Source: Kapaibacterium sp044224925 (lineage in GTDB: Bacteria > Bacteroidota > Ignavibacteria > Kapaibacteriales > Kapaibacteriaceae). From it: a stretch of 64,000 bases of DNA. Positions 1 to 8,531 of this stretch are shown here, one piece after another. The DNA lies in NCBI GenBank assembly GCA_044224925.1, contig JBGAJM010000003.1, positions 124,001 through 188,000 of the forward strand, given 5' to 3'. Numbering within the stretch: the first letter of the stretch is position 1; every line of letters starts with the position of its first letter. Made by a program: the position numbers and the translations under genes. The notes under the pieces were generated by a model that saw only the letters and a list, made by a program, of their open reading frames with translations, searched no databases and had not been told where the DNA came from.

Positions 1-1278
1 ATCCTCCTTATCAAACGTGGCGCCGACGTACGGCTGATCCTGATCCTTGCCGGCTTGGTGATCTCGTCGCTCGCGGCGCAGCCATGGGCCGTCTTCGATG
101 CCTTTCAGAAGGCGGTCGGGAGGGGCGACATCATCGGTCCGATCTGCTCGGCCATGGGCTTTGCCTTCGTGGTCAAGAAAACGGGATGCGATCAAGACAT
201 GGTGCGGCTGCTCATGCGGCCGCTACGCAAACTGCAATGGGCGCTCATTCCCGGTGGTGCGCTGATCGGCTTCGTGACGAACATGGCCATCACCAGTCAG
301 ACCGCTGCTGCTGCAGCCGTTGGTCCGATCCTCGTCCCCTTGCTCATCGCCGCCGGACACTCGCGCCTTGCCGCCGCCGCAACACTTCTTGTGGGATGCA
401 GTGTTGGTGGGAACCTCTTCAATCCCGGAGAACCGGATGTTGTGGCCGTGCATGTGAATGCGGGAGCCGACATCGGACATGTGCTTGGCGCTGTCTTCGT
501 GCCGAACATCATCTCCTTTGTTGTTGGCGTTGCCGTGCTCTCCGTGTTGTTGTACAAGCGACACGATCATGGTAGCACGGCGGCACAAGCAGCCGTGAAT
601 GAAGTGATCGAACGTCCGGTCTCCGTCGGTCGTGCCCTCCTCGTCCCGCTCCCGGTGATCCTGCTGCTTCTCTTGCAACCAAGTCTGAACCTCGCTCCCG
701 ATCTGTTTCGGATGTATCCGAACGGACTCCATGTGAGCACCGTCATGCTGGCCTGCTCCTTCCTCGTGATGGCCGTCACATCGATGCGCGGCTCGCGCGT
801 GGACCGTACGCACTTCAGCGATCTGACGGGCTCGTTCTTCGAAGGCATGGGCTTCGGATTCACGAAGGTGATCTCGCTCATCATTGCAGCGTCGTGCTTC
901 ATTGCCGGACTCGAGGCCGTGGGCGCCATTGCCACGCTCACCGGCATCTTCCGCGACAACCTTGCCCTTGCCGCCATCATGAGTCCGATCCTTACCTTCG
1001 GTCTGGCCGTCGTCTCAGGCTCCGGCACCGCTCCCAGCGTGGCCTTCTCGCAGGCCATGCTGCCCGGACTGGCCATCACGGACAAGGCCCAGGCCGTTGT
1101 GCTCGGCTCCTTTGGCGCTATTGGAGCCAGCATCGGTCGTACCATGTCGCCCGTTTCCGCCATCGTCCTCTTCACCGGTACGCTGGCCGAGGTGGACAGT
1201 GCCGCTCTCATCAAACTTGCCACCTGGCCCATGCTCGCCTCGCTCGTGAGCGTGATACTGTATGGCATGCTATTTTAG
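1..1278 (+). CDS. DcuC-family C4-dicarboxylate carrier, 5' end cut by window
   Basis: The frame is open from base 1, so the N-terminus lies outside the window; about 425 residues are visible. The protein is almost wholly hydrophobic with many membrane segments. The stretch around TNMAITSQTAAAAAVGPI and GCSVGGNLFNPGEPDVV resembles the DcuC branch of anaerobic C4-dicarboxylate transporters, which sit in the inner membrane and exchange or export succinate, fumarate or malate. Near the C-terminus GSGTAPSVAFSQAM and GASIGRTMSPVSA form the second half of the internal pseudo-repeat typical of such carriers. The stop lies 5 nt before the cysteine desulfurase start, so the two may be cotranscribed. 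The substrate is inferred from family only. Confidence 0.82.
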   Translation: MLLIKRGADVRLILILAGLVISSLAAQPWAVFDAFQKAVGRGDIIGPICSAMGFAFVVKKTGCDQDMVRLLMRPLRKLQWALIPGGALIGFVTNMAITSQTAAAAAVGPILVPLLIAAGHSRLAAAATLLVGCSVGGNLFNPGEPDVVAVHVNAGADIGHVLGAVFVPNIISFVVGVAVLSVLLYKRHDHGSTAAQAAVNEVIERPVSVGRALLVPLPVILLLLLQPSLNLAPDLFRMYPNGLHVSTVMLACSFLVMAVTSMRGSRVDRTHFSDLTGSFFEGMGFGFTKVISLIIAASCFIAGLEAVGAIATLTGIFRDNLALAAIMSPILTFGLAVVSGSGTAPSVAFSQAMLPGLAITDKAQAVVLGSFGAIGASIGRTMSPVSAIVLFTGTLAEVDSAALIKLATWPMLASLVSVILYGMLF

Positions 1279-1283
1279 CCGCC

Positions 1284-2438
1284 ATGATCTATGCAGACTA
1301 TGCAGCGACCACGCCGGTCGACCCGGCCGTGCTCGACGCCATGCTCCCGTATCTGCGGGACCTGTACTTTAACGCCTCCAGCAATCATGCCGGTGGGATG
1401 ATGGCGCAACAGGCCGTGATGAAGGCGCGCATGCAAGTGGCAGCGCACCTGGGTGCACGGATGAACGAGATCGTCTTCACAAGTGGCGCCACCGAGGCCA
1501 TCAACCTTGCCATGCTTGGCGCAGCCCGACAGGCAGAGCGCAGCGGTTCGACGCGACGTCGTATCGTCACCGTGGCCACCGAACATGCGGCCGTGATCGA
1601 TGCCTCGAAGTATCTGCACGAACGCGGTTGGGATGTGGTCTTCCTTGGCGTCGACAAATTCGGTCGCCTCGATCTCGACGAGGTCGGACGTCACGTCAAC
1701 GTCAACACGCTCATGCTCAGTGTGATGGCCGTGAACAACGAGACCGGCGTCTATCAAGACCTTCAGCCCCTTGCCGCCATTGCCCATGCCAACGGCGCCC
1801 TCTTCATGACGGATGCCACACAGGCCTATGGAAAGATGCCGCTGCACGTCGACGAGATCGGCATCGATCTGATGACGTTCTCCGGTCACAAGATCTACGG
1901 TCCAAAAGGCGTTGGCGCCCTCTTCATCCGCTCGCGCAAAGAGGCTTCCTGCGATGTAGAGCCGTTGCTGTACGGCGGAGGTCAAGAGCGAGGCATTCGT
2001 TCGGGAACATTGAATGTGCCGGGCATCGTTGGACTTGCCACAGCGGGCGAGATCGCGCATGCCTGCATGGAGTCGGACGCTGCACGTATTCGCGCTCTTC
2101 GCGACCGTTTCGAAGAAGGGTTGGAAGGGTTGCAAGGTGTGCACGTGAATGGTCATCGTCTGAAGCGTAGCTCCACGACCTCGAACATCACATTCGATTC
2201 CATCGATGCCGATATCCTCTTGAATGCCATGCCGGAAGTATGTGCAAGCAAGGGCAGTGCATGCTCCAGTGCAAAGCCGAAACCGTCGCATGTGCTCGTT
2301 GCCATGGGACGCACGCCCGAGCATGCCGCATGCACACTACGTTTTTCCTTCGGACGTTTCACCACCGATGCCGAGATCGACCGGCTGCTTGCCGATGTTC
2401 GATCGGCCTACCGTAACGCAGAGAAAGTTCCAGCATGA
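1284..2438 (+). CDS. Cysteine desulfurase (NifS/IscS family)
   Basis: PLP-dependent aminotransferase-fold enzyme of 384 aa that removes sulfur from cysteine for Fe-S cluster and other sulfur trafficking. The start ATG at 1284 gives the family N-terminus MIYADYAATTPVDPAV. The PLP lysine is in SGHKIYGPKG (about residue 203) and the persulfide-bearing cysteine is in GSACSS (about residue 327). A histidine-containing TEHAAV motif near residue 98 matches the family. The stop overlaps the next gene's ATG by 4 nt (ATGA). The open frame extends far upstream inside dcuC, but nothing there resembles a desulfurase. No iscU or suf genes are adjacent, so the partner is unknown. Confidence 0.93.
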   Translation: MIYADYAATTPVDPAVLDAMLPYLRDLYFNASSNHAGGMMAQQAVMKARMQVAAHLGARMNEIVFTSGATEAINLAMLGAARQAERSGSTRRRIVTVATEHAAVIDASKYLHERGWDVVFLGVDKFGRLDLDEVGRHVNVNTLMLSVMAVNNETGVYQDLQPLAAIAHANGALFMTDATQAYGKMPLHVDEIGIDLMTFSGHKIYGPKGVGALFIRSRKEASCDVEPLLYGGGQERGIRSGTLNVPGIVGLATAGEIAHACMESDAARIRALRDRFEEGLEGLQGVHVNGHRLKRSSTTSNITFDSIDADILLNAMPEVCASKGSACSSAKPKPSHVLVAMGRTPEHAACTLRFSFGRFTTDAEIDRLLADVRSAYRNAEKVPA

Positions 2439-3409
2439 ACGACGTAGAACTCGTACAACACGTATCATCGGCCATCAAGAACGTTAAAACGGAGATCCAG
2501 AAGGTCATCGTCGGGCAGGAAGATGTGATCGATCAGTTGCTGATCTCGCTCTTCGCGCGCGGACATTGCTTGCTCGTTGGTGTGCCGGGTCTTGCAAAGA
2601 CCTTGCTCATCCGCACCCTTGCACAAACGATGGACCTCTCGTTCTCGCGCATTCAGTTCACACCCGATCTCATGCCCGGTGATATCACGGGCACGGAAGT
2701 GATCGAAGACAACATCACCACCGGACATAAGTCGTTCCGATTCGTCAAAGGTCCGGTGTTCGCCAACATCGTCCTAGCCGACGAGATCAATCGTACACCG
2801 CCGAAGACGCAGGCGGCCTTGCTCGAGGCCATGCAAGAACACAGTGTGACGGCGGCAGGGACCACGTATCATCTCGAAGAACCCTTCTTCGTGCTCGCAA
2901 CGCAGAACCCCATCGAGCAAGAGGGAACGTATCCGTTGCCCGAAGCACAGTTGGACCGATTCATGTTCAATCTGTGGCTCGACTATCCGAGTATGGAAGA
3001 GGAAATGGAAGTGGTGCGAAGCACCACGGTGGAGCGCACGCCAACACTGCAACGTGTGATCGGTGCTGCCGACATCATCGCCTATCAGGACCTTGTGCGC
3101 AGAGTACCCGTTGCCGACAATGTGATCCAGCATGCGGTCACCCTTGTGCGCAACACACGTCCGGGTGCAGCCTCTGCCAAGATCGTCCGCGACTTCCTGA
3201 GCTACGGAGCAGGTCCACGTGCTTCGCAGTACCTCGTCCTCGGCGCAAAGTCACGCGCGGCCCTCGCCGGACGGTTCACACCGTCCATCGAGGATGTGAA
3301 CGCCGTGGCCGCAAGTGTGCTCCGACATCGCATCGTAACGAATTTCAATGCAGAAGCAGAGGGCATGACGCCATCGGCCATTGTGGCTGAACTCATCAAG
3401 GCGTTGTGA
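2435..3409 (+). CDS. MoxR-family AAA+ ATPase
   Basis: 324 aa. Walker A is GVPGLAKT (about residues 47-54), Walker B is LADEINR (about 112-118), followed by the MoxR signature TPPKTQAALLEAMQE and sensor-1 ATQNPIEQEGTYPLPEAQLDRF. MoxR ATPases are cytoplasmic chaperones that help insert cofactors or mature partner proteins, usually with a downstream DUF58/VWA protein. No such partner follows here, so the client is unknown. The start ATG overlaps the desulfurase stop (ATGA), indicating translational coupling. Confidence 0.93.
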   Translation: MNDVELVQHVSSAIKNVKTEIQKVIVGQEDVIDQLLISLFARGHCLLVGVPGLAKTLLIRTLAQTMDLSFSRIQFTPDLMPGDITGTEVIEDNITTGHKSFRFVKGPVFANIVLADEINRTPPKTQAALLEAMQEHSVTAAGTTYHLEEPFFVLATQNPIEQEGTYPLPEAQLDRFMFNLWLDYPSMEEEMEVVRSTTVERTPTLQRVIGAADIIAYQDLVRRVPVADNVIQHAVTLVRNTRPGAASAKIVRDFLSYGAGPRASQYLVLGAKSRAALAGRFTPSIEDVNAVAASVLRHRIVTNFNAEAEGMTPSAIVAELIKAL

Positions 3410-3453
3410 CCGACGAATGATCGGAGCTACCCATTCATTGTGCAGGAACTGCC

Positions 3454-4353
3454 ATGTCCCGTTCGCTCCTCCTTGCCACCTTCCTGATCACGTCGAGCGT
3501 CGCACTGGCGCAGTATCCATGGCCAACACAGGTGCCCTACATGGCACCTGCCGATAATGCGCGTGTGGTGCTGGCAAAGCAGGGCCTCACGGTGCGCGAT
3601 GGTCTTATGGACTGGGGTTCGGAACAAGTGTTGCAGGCCACGGGCTATACATGGGAGGGTATCAAGACCGACTCCGTGTATGTGCACTACAACAACAACG
3701 CCATGTCGGCCATTACGTTGTTCATCCCCTACGATGGCGCGAAGACGCTGGATCGCGTCACCGACATCGTGACCACGAAGCTCGGCGAGCCTTCGCGATT
3801 CGGCGAGGACTTTGCAGGGTGGGAAGGATATGATGGCGATCTCGTGAGCATCGGCGTAGTGGCGGAAGATGATCTGATGACCGTGCGATTCGCACCCGAC
3901 AACTTTGTGTTCAACGATTCCACCACGGTACGTCGGTGGCCACTGGCTCTACCGCTCAAGACCGCACGCGAAGATGTGGAGGACTATGCGAAGGACTCCG
4001 GTTGCGTGAAGAAGCGCATCGAAGAGTCTGTGCTCGTGTTCAAGAACTACGGCCGCAACGGCTACATGGCCGACTCCCTCCTCATCCTCATCGACGCCCA
4101 GAACCGCGCCTACAAGGCAGAGCTCTACTACTCCTTCCGCGACAAGGCCCAACGCGAACAAGCGGCCAAGATCTTCGTCGACGACCTGATCTCCCACTAC
4201 GGTCCACACGCCGTGGTCGAATCAGAATACGTCTACTGGAATGTTGGCGACAAAGAAGCCGTCACCATCGGCATGCATGGCTCGGCATCGACCATGCTCG
4301 TGAGCTATGATTTTGTGTTGATGGAGAGATTGCAGCACTCACGAGTTAAGTGA
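3454..4353 (+). CDS. Secreted hypothetical protein
   Basis: 299 aa. The first 19 residues (MSRSLLLATFLITSSVALA, then QYPW) form a clear Sec signal peptide. The rest is a soluble protein with no motif I recognise and few cysteines. The last four codons (Ser-Arg-Val-Lys and the TGA stop) lie inside a heptanucleotide repeat array that starts at 4341, so the present C-terminus may be a by-product of repeat insertion. Probably periplasmic or exported; no function is offered. Confidence 0.75.
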   Translation: MSRSLLLATFLITSSVALAQYPWPTQVPYMAPADNARVVLAKQGLTVRDGLMDWGSEQVLQATGYTWEGIKTDSVYVHYNNNAMSAITLFIPYDGAKTLDRVTDIVTTKLGEPSRFGEDFAGWEGYDGDLVSIGVVAEDDLMTVRFAPDNFVFNDSTTVRRWPLALPLKTAREDVEDYAKDSGCVKKRIEESVLVFKNYGRNGYMADSLLILIDAQNRAYKAELYYSFRDKAQREQAAKIFVDDLISHYGPHAVVESEYVYWNVGDKEAVTIGMHGSASTMLVSYDFVLMERLQHSRVK

Positions 4354-4417
4354 CAAGTGACAAGTGACAAGTGACGAGTGACGAGTTGAGTGACAAGTGA
4401 CAAGTGACGAGTGACAA
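4341..4417 (+). repeat. Heptanucleotide repeat array, locus A
   Basis: About 77 bases built from AAGTGAC and GAGTGAC units with irregular GAGTTAAGTGAC and GAGTTGAGTGAC variants. It begins inside the last codons of the upstream secreted-protein gene and ends directly before the GGAGG ribosome binding site of the next gene. Related arrays occur at 4784, 5227, 6621, 8531, 17234 and 37124. Confidence 0.95.
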
Positions 4418-4428
4418 ATGGAGGCGAG

Positions 4429-4797
4429 GTGAGTACAGCCGAGATCTCTGCGCTGTTGCGCGGGTACTTTGATGCATTTCAGCTTTCGAAGTGGCAGGAC
4501 TTTGGGGCTCTACTCGACGATAATTTCACCTACGTCACAGACAACTGCACGCAGCAAACGAAGGCGGAATTTCTCGCATTCCTTGCGGCAAACCACTGGC
4601 CCGTGGTGTCGTACGAGATCTCAGATCTCCATGTCCTCCCATCATTGCATCAGGATCTGATCGTTGCGATGTACGACGTCAAATTCGTAGGCACAGACTC
4701 CATCGTTATGGCGAAAGAGACAACGGTCGTGCGAAGGGGGGATGAGGGCAGGTATCGTGTGGTGCACTCGCACACGTCGAATAGAGTGACGAGTTGA
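4429..4797 (+). CDS. SnoaL/NTF2-like small protein
   Basis: 122 aa. I place the start at GTG 4429 because GGAGG at 4420-4424 lies just upstream; the frame continues a few codons further up but only through repeat sequence. The pattern of an N-terminal helix (LLRGYFDAFQLSKWQDFGALLDD), then strands ending in VVRRGDEGRYRVVHSHTS, resembles the cone-shaped NTF2-like / DUF4440 fold, which covers small enzymes and binding proteins. The last codons (Val-Thr-Ser and stop) fall within repeat locus B. The family call is tentative and the function unknown. Confidence 0.65.
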   Translation: MSTAEISALLRGYFDAFQLSKWQDFGALLDDNFTYVTDNCTQQTKAEFLAFLAANHWPVVSYEISDLHVLPSLHQDLIVAMYDVKFVGTDSIVMAKETTVVRRGDEGRYRVVHSHTSNRVTS

Positions 4798-4843
4798 GTG
4801 ATAAGTGACAAGTGACAAGTGACGAGTGACAAGTGACGAGTTA
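4784..4843 (+). repeat. Heptanucleotide repeat array, locus B
   Basis: About 60 bases of GAGTGAC/AAGTGAC units. It supplies the final codons and stop of the NTF2-like gene on the plus strand, and its far edge contains the TAA stop of the minus-strand four-helix-bundle remnant, so both convergent genes end in it. Confidence 0.94.
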
Positions 4844-5193
4844 TGTGCGTTTCTTGAGTTTGCGCTCGATCGTGCGGATAGAGGCACTCGTCAAATAGAT
4901 GATCTCCAACGTGAGTTTTCGGCCTACCTCAAGGTCGAGTCGCTGATGGGAGCGAGGAACTCCGCAGCCTCTTTTCGCACGAGCTTCAGCTTGTGGATGA
5001 AGTCACTTGGGCTTTCGGCATAACACGCTTCACGGTAGTTGGCCCCAACCGATGTTCCCGATCTCAATACTTGCCGTAGGATGTCTCGGTCGACTTCGAC
5101 CCACCATGAACCATGGACAAGTGCCCTGATCCGGGCAGCCAATTGCTGTGTTTTGATCAGCAGGGGCGATTCTTGGGCTTCTTGGCTGTTCAT
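4841..5193 (-). pseudogene. Four-helix-bundle (S23-like) protein gene, frameshifted
   Basis: The intact 5' part (ATG at 5193) reads MNSQEAQESPLLIKT, then RSGTSVGANYREACYAESPSDFIHKL and VRKEAAE, the conserved core of the small four-helix-bundle family related to proteins encoded in 23S rRNA intervening sequences. That frame stops early at 4924 after AAEFLAPISDSTLR. A second frame from about 4900 down to TAA at 4841 encodes LTLEIIYLTSASIRTIERKLKKR, which matches the family's C-terminal helix. A frameshift or small deletion near the missing TRYWL-type segment therefore splits the gene. Family members are about 120 aa and of poorly known function. A sequencing error is the alternative explanation. 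Confidence 0.7.
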
Positions 5194-5226
5194 GCCACTT
5201 TAGTGCCATTCGCTTGCCTTTTGTGA

Positions 5227-5280
5227 CACTTAACTCGTCACTCGTCACTCGTCACTTGTCACTTAACTCGTCAGTCGTCA
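5227..5280 (-). repeat. Heptanucleotide repeat array, locus C
   Basis: About 54 bases of the same repeat in inverted orientation (GTCACTC/GTCACTT read on the plus strand). It fills the gap between the divergent four-helix-bundle remnant and der. Together with locus B it brackets that remnant. Confidence 0.94.
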
Positions 5281-5303
5281 GCGATTTAGCCGTATTTTTA
5301 ACC

Positions 5304-6623
5304 ATGAGTCTCGTAGCTATCGTAGGCCGACCGAACGTCGGCAAGTCAACATTGTTCAACCGCATCATCGAAGAACGACACGCGATCGTGGAGTCGGAGC
5401 CCGGTGTGACGCGCGATCGGCTGTATGCCGTTGGCGAGTGGAATGGACACAAGTTCCAATTGGTCGATACCGGCGGTATCGTGCCGAAGAGCATGGAAAT
5501 GTTCGACAAGGCGATCCGCGAGCAGGCGATGATGGCCGTGGAAGAAGCAGATGCCATTATCATGGTCGTTGACGGCGTGGACGGTATGACGCCGATCGAC
5601 GAAGCGATCGCCACGATGCTCCGCACCTCGAACAAGCCTGTCACCCTGGTCGTGAACAAGTGCGACAATGCGAAGACCGATCTGAATGCCTCAGAGTTCT
5701 ATGCACTCGGACTTGGCGATCCGTTCCCGATCTCGGCACTGAATGGACGAAGCACCGGTGATTTTCTCGATGCCATCGTCAGTGCGTTGCCGGCCGAGCA
5801 CGAAGTCGAGGATGACCGATTGAAGATCGCCATCGTCGGTCGACCGAACGTTGGCAAGAGCTCGATCACGAATGTGCTGCTCGGCAAAGAGCGCATGATC
5901 GTGACGCCGATCGCCGGTACCACACGAGATGCCATCGATAGTACCGTGAAGTTCTACGGCGAGGAAATGGTGCTGATCGACACGGCCGGTCTCCGTCGCC
6001 GCAGCCAGATCAAAGAGCAAGTGGAATTGTATAGCACGATGCGAACCGCACGTGCGATCGACCGATGCGATGTGGCCATTGTGGTGATCGACGCGGCACA
6101 AGGACTGGAAGCACAAGACAAGCGCATCATCTCGCAAGTGGTGGAGTCACGTCGTGGCATCATCATTGCCGTGAACAAGTGGGACCTGGTCGAGAAGGAC
6201 ACGCATACGTCGGAAGAGTTCACGCGCAAGATCAAGGAAGAACTCCCAACGGTGGACTATGCACCCGTCGTCTACGTGAGCGCGTTGACGAAGCAACGTG
6301 TGACGCGACTACTGGAGATGGCCAAAGAGATCCAGGCACGACGCACCATGCGTGTGAGCACCAGCAAGTTGAACGATCTGGTATTGCCGGAACTCGAGCG
6401 CGTACCACCGCCAAGTGTGAAGGGCCGCGACCTTCGCATCAACTACATCACGCAGGTAAAGTCCGCCCCGCCACTCTTCGCCTTCTTCGCCAACCATCCC
6501 GAGCTGATCCCTGAAGCGTACAAGCGCTTCATCGAACGTCAGCTACGCAAGCACTTCGATCTCGAAGGTGTTCCGGTGAGCTTTTTGTTCAGGGCGAAGA
6601 ACAAGGACAGATACGAAGACTAA
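5304..6623 (+). CDS. der: GTPase Der (EngA), ribosome assembly
   Basis: 439 aa with two tandem GTPase domains and a C-terminal KH-like domain, the fixed Der architecture. G1 motifs GRPNVGKS occur near residues 7 and 181; DTGG and DTAG G3 motifs and NKCD / NKWD G4 motifs follow in each half. The C-terminal part runs from about residue 355. Der acts in the cytoplasm in 50S subunit maturation and is essential in most bacteria. I chose ATG 5304, which gives MSLVAIVGRPNVG; the open frame upstream passes only through repeat sequence. A TATTTTTA stretch ends 3 nt before the ATG and may be a promoter box of a leaderless transcript. Confidence 0.97.
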   Translation: MSLVAIVGRPNVGKSTLFNRIIEERHAIVESEPGVTRDRLYAVGEWNGHKFQLVDTGGIVPKSMEMFDKAIREQAMMAVEEADAIIMVVDGVDGMTPIDEAIATMLRTSNKPVTLVVNKCDNAKTDLNASEFYALGLGDPFPISALNGRSTGDFLDAIVSALPAEHEVEDDRLKIAIVGRPNVGKSSITNVLLGKERMIVTPIAGTTRDAIDSTVKFYGEEMVLIDTAGLRRRSQIKEQVELYSTMRTARAIDRCDVAIVVIDAAQGLEAQDKRIISQVVESRRGIIIAVNKWDLVEKDTHTSEEFTRKIKEELPTVDYAPVVYVSALTKQRVTRLLEMAKEIQARRTMRVSTSKLNDLVLPELERVPPPSVKGRDLRINYITQVKSAPPLFAFFANHPELIPEAYKRFIERQLRKHFDLEGVPVSFLFRAKNKDRYED

Positions 6624-6661
6624 GTGACGAGTGACGAGTGACGAGTGACAAGTGACGAGTG
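6621..6661 (+). repeat. Heptanucleotide repeat array, locus D
   Basis: About 41 bases of GAGTGAC/AAGTGAC units filling the whole gap between the convergent der and sulfite-exporter-like genes. It begins in the TAA stop codon of der and ends 2 nt before the stop of the minus-strand gene. No separate transcription terminator is visible here. Confidence 0.94.
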
Positions 6662-6663
6662 CG

Positions 6664-7455
6664 TCAAAAGAAGAGTTCGCGCACGAGGACACCAACACCG
6701 ATCATCAGGACGAACCAGCCAAAGCCCTGACGGAGATGCGTTGCATGAATGCGTTTGCCGAGGAGCGTGCCGATCACGATCCCGGCCGTGGTGAGGGCCG
6801 TGAAGGTGAGCACGAAGGGCCAATCGTAGTCGAGGCCGGCGCGCATGTCGGCGATCACGCCAACAGCCGAGTTCACGCAGATCAACAGGAGCGACGTTGC
6901 AACGGCGCGCTTCATATCGAGCTTGCCCCAGAGGACGAGCGCCGGCGTCATCAAGAACCCGCCGCCCACGCCAAGAAAACCGCTGATCACGCCAATGACC
7001 ACGCCAAAGATCGTGAGTCGCGCCACATGCGGTTGTGTCGTTGTTGCGGGTTCCGACGACGAGCGCAGCATGCCAATGGCCGCCGCGAACAACACGCCCG
7101 CAAAGGCGATCATCAGCGCATGATCTCGCGCAATGGTGAGAGGGCCGAGTGTGAGGATGGCAGGGAGGGAGGGCATCACGAGTGCTCGCACGAGATACAC
7201 CGACACCATGGTGGATACACCAAAGGCGATCACGGCGCGCCAGTCGATGCGGCGGGCAAGGTGATGCTGAACGACAGCATAGATCGACGAGACGGCGACC
7301 ACGAAGAGCGCATATCCACTTGCTCTGGCGGGCGGAATGCCGAGCACGTACACAAAGAGCGGCACGGCAACAATGGCGCCGCCCGCTCCGATCAATCCAA
7401 GTGAGATCCCAATGAGAACGGCTACAACGTAGGCGACGATCTCTGCGCCTACCAT
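6664..7455 (-). CDS. TauE/SafE-family sulfite or anion exporter
   Basis: 263 aa membrane protein. Two homologous halves, each opening with a glycine-rich motif (GLIGAGGAIVAVPLFVYVLG and GFLGVGGGFLMTPALVLW), identify the TauE/SafE (DUF81) family of inner-membrane exporters of sulfite, organosulfur compounds or related anions. The start ATG at 7455 overlaps the rhodanese stop by 7 nt, so the two are translationally coupled. As last gene of a locus with sulfur-transfer enzymes, export of sulfite or thiosulfate made by the upstream enzymes is a reasonable inference. Confidence 0.88.
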   Translation of the reverse strand: MVGAEIVAYVVAVLIGISLGLIGAGGAIVAVPLFVYVLGIPPARASGYALFVVAVSSIYAVVQHHLARRIDWRAVIAFGVSTMVSVYLVRALVMPSLPAILTLGPLTIARDHALMIAFAGVLFAAAIGMLRSSSEPATTTQPHVARLTIFGVVIGVISGFLGVGGGFLMTPALVLWGKLDMKRAVATSLLLICVNSAVGVIADMRAGLDYDWPFVLTFTALTTAGIVIGTLLGKRIHATHLRQGFGWFVLMIGVGVLVRELFF

Positions 7456-7742
7456 GCCAACATGCCGCCCTTCAAGTTCACGGTGTTGGTGAAACCGCTC
7501 ATGTCGAGGAACATACATGCTTGTGCGCTGCGGTTTCCGCTGCGACAGTAGACGATGATCTCCTTGTCGCGAAACGGTTCGAGTTCATCGAGGCGGTCTT
7601 CCAACTCGTCGAGTGTGATCAGGAGCGAGCCGGGAATGTTCTTCTCTGCGTGTTCATCGGGTCGACGTACGTCGAGCAGGACAAGGTTCTCGCCTGCGGC
7701 GATACGTGCTTTCAATGCTTCTGGTGTGATCTCTGTGCTCAT
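7449..7742 (-). CDS. Single-domain rhodanese (sulfurtransferase)
   Basis: 97 aa, one rhodanese domain without signal peptide. The active-site loop is YCRSGNRS with the catalytic cysteine at residue 66; LLDVRRPDEHAEKNIPGS is the conserved N-terminal motif. It carries persulfide sulfur between donors such as thiosulfate or glutathione persulfide and acceptors. It overlaps the S51 peptidase gene by 4 nt (ATGA) upstream and the TauE gene by 7 nt downstream. Confidence 0.93.
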   Translation of the reverse strand: MSTEITPEALKARIAAGENLVLLDVRRPDEHAEKNIPGSLLITLDELEDRLDELEPFRDKEIIVYCRSGNRSAQACMFLDMSGFTNTVNLKGGMLAW

Positions 7743-8467
7743 GCGGTAGGATGGAGATGATGTGTGGGAATGGATTCTTCGGAAACTCCCGAGGGAGTGT
7801 TGCGGACGTGATAGGCTTGTGCATAGGGGGTCGAGGCCACAGCCGTGTGCAAGTGACCATCGATGTAGTGTGCGGCAACACCGTCGTCGCAGGCAATGCC
7901 ATCGGGTACCGTGCCATTGGCCACCAGACGATGGAAGGTGGGCCGCCGTTGTTCTTCGCCGTTGTAGTGCGGACAGAAGGTGCCGGACAGAATGCCGAGT
8001 CCGTTCGTGAGCGCATCCAGTTCCTGCGATGCAGAATCCGTGATGTAGGCATCGAACCAACAATTCGCACCGGCACTGATACCGGCGAGCACAACGCCAT
8101 GGTCATAGCATGATCGCAGGATGCGATCGAGCTCCCATTCGCGCCACACCGCCAACATCGACTTCGTGTTGCCGCCGCCCACATAGATCACGTCCTGCGC
8201 ATGCAAGAACGCTTCCATATCGGCTTTCGGTGGAGTGGTGAACAAGGACATGGTGGACGGCGTACAGTCGTATCGAGCAAACGCCGTGAAGAAGTTCAAA
8301 CAGTATCGCGCCTCATCACTCGACGCATGCGGAAGAAAGCACACCTTCGGCCGCTCCACACCCGCTGCTTGCAGCACGTAGAGGTCCAGCGCAGGATTCT
8401 CCGGTTCCATGGAAAACCCTCCACCACCATGGGCGATGACCTGTTTGTGTCTCACTTCTCTTTTCAC
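7739..8467 (-). CDS. Peptidase S51 family (dipeptidase E-like)
   Basis: About 242 aa, cytoplasmic, no signal peptide. The nucleophile elbow GISAGANCWF with its serine, the IYVGGGNT motif and the N-terminal VIAHGGGGF agree with the S51 family (dipeptidase E, cyanophycinase relatives), normally specific for Asp-X dipeptides. The start is uncertain: GTG 8467 and GTG 8455 (giving MRHKQVIAHGGGGF) both follow a purine-rich tract that could serve as ribosome binding site. Why it sits inside a sulfur locus is unclear; cleavage of a thiol peptide is speculation. Confidence 0.85.
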   Translation of the reverse strand: MKREVRHKQVIAHGGGGFSMEPENPALDLYVLQAAGVERPKVCFLPHASSDEARYCLNFFTAFARYDCTPSTMSLFTTPPKADMEAFLHAQDVIYVGGGNTKSMLAVWREWELDRILRSCYDHGVVLAGISAGANCWFDAYITDSASQELDALTNGLGILSGTFCPHYNGEEQRRPTFHRLVANGTVPDGIACDDGVAAHYIDGHLHTAVASTPYAQAYHVRNTPSGVSEESIPTHHLHPTA

Positions 8468-8476
8468 TCTCTTTTA

Positions 8477-8531
8477 CTTCTTTCTTCCTTCTCTTTTCCT
8501 TCTTTCTTCCTTCTCTTTTCCTTCTCTTCTC
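8477..8531. repeat. 55-nt pure pyrimidine tract with 22-nt duplication
   Basis: Only C and T occur on the plus strand over 55 bases, and the 22-base unit at 8481-8502 is repeated exactly at 8503-8524. It lies in the short gap between the MBL-rhodanese stop and the S51 peptidase start; on the transcribed minus strand it is all purine (A/G). Confidence 0.95.

Noticed and set aside
4341..5280. Heptad arrays considered as a CRISPR array
   Set aside because: Units are 7 nt with no unique spacers of CRISPR length and no cas genes are near.
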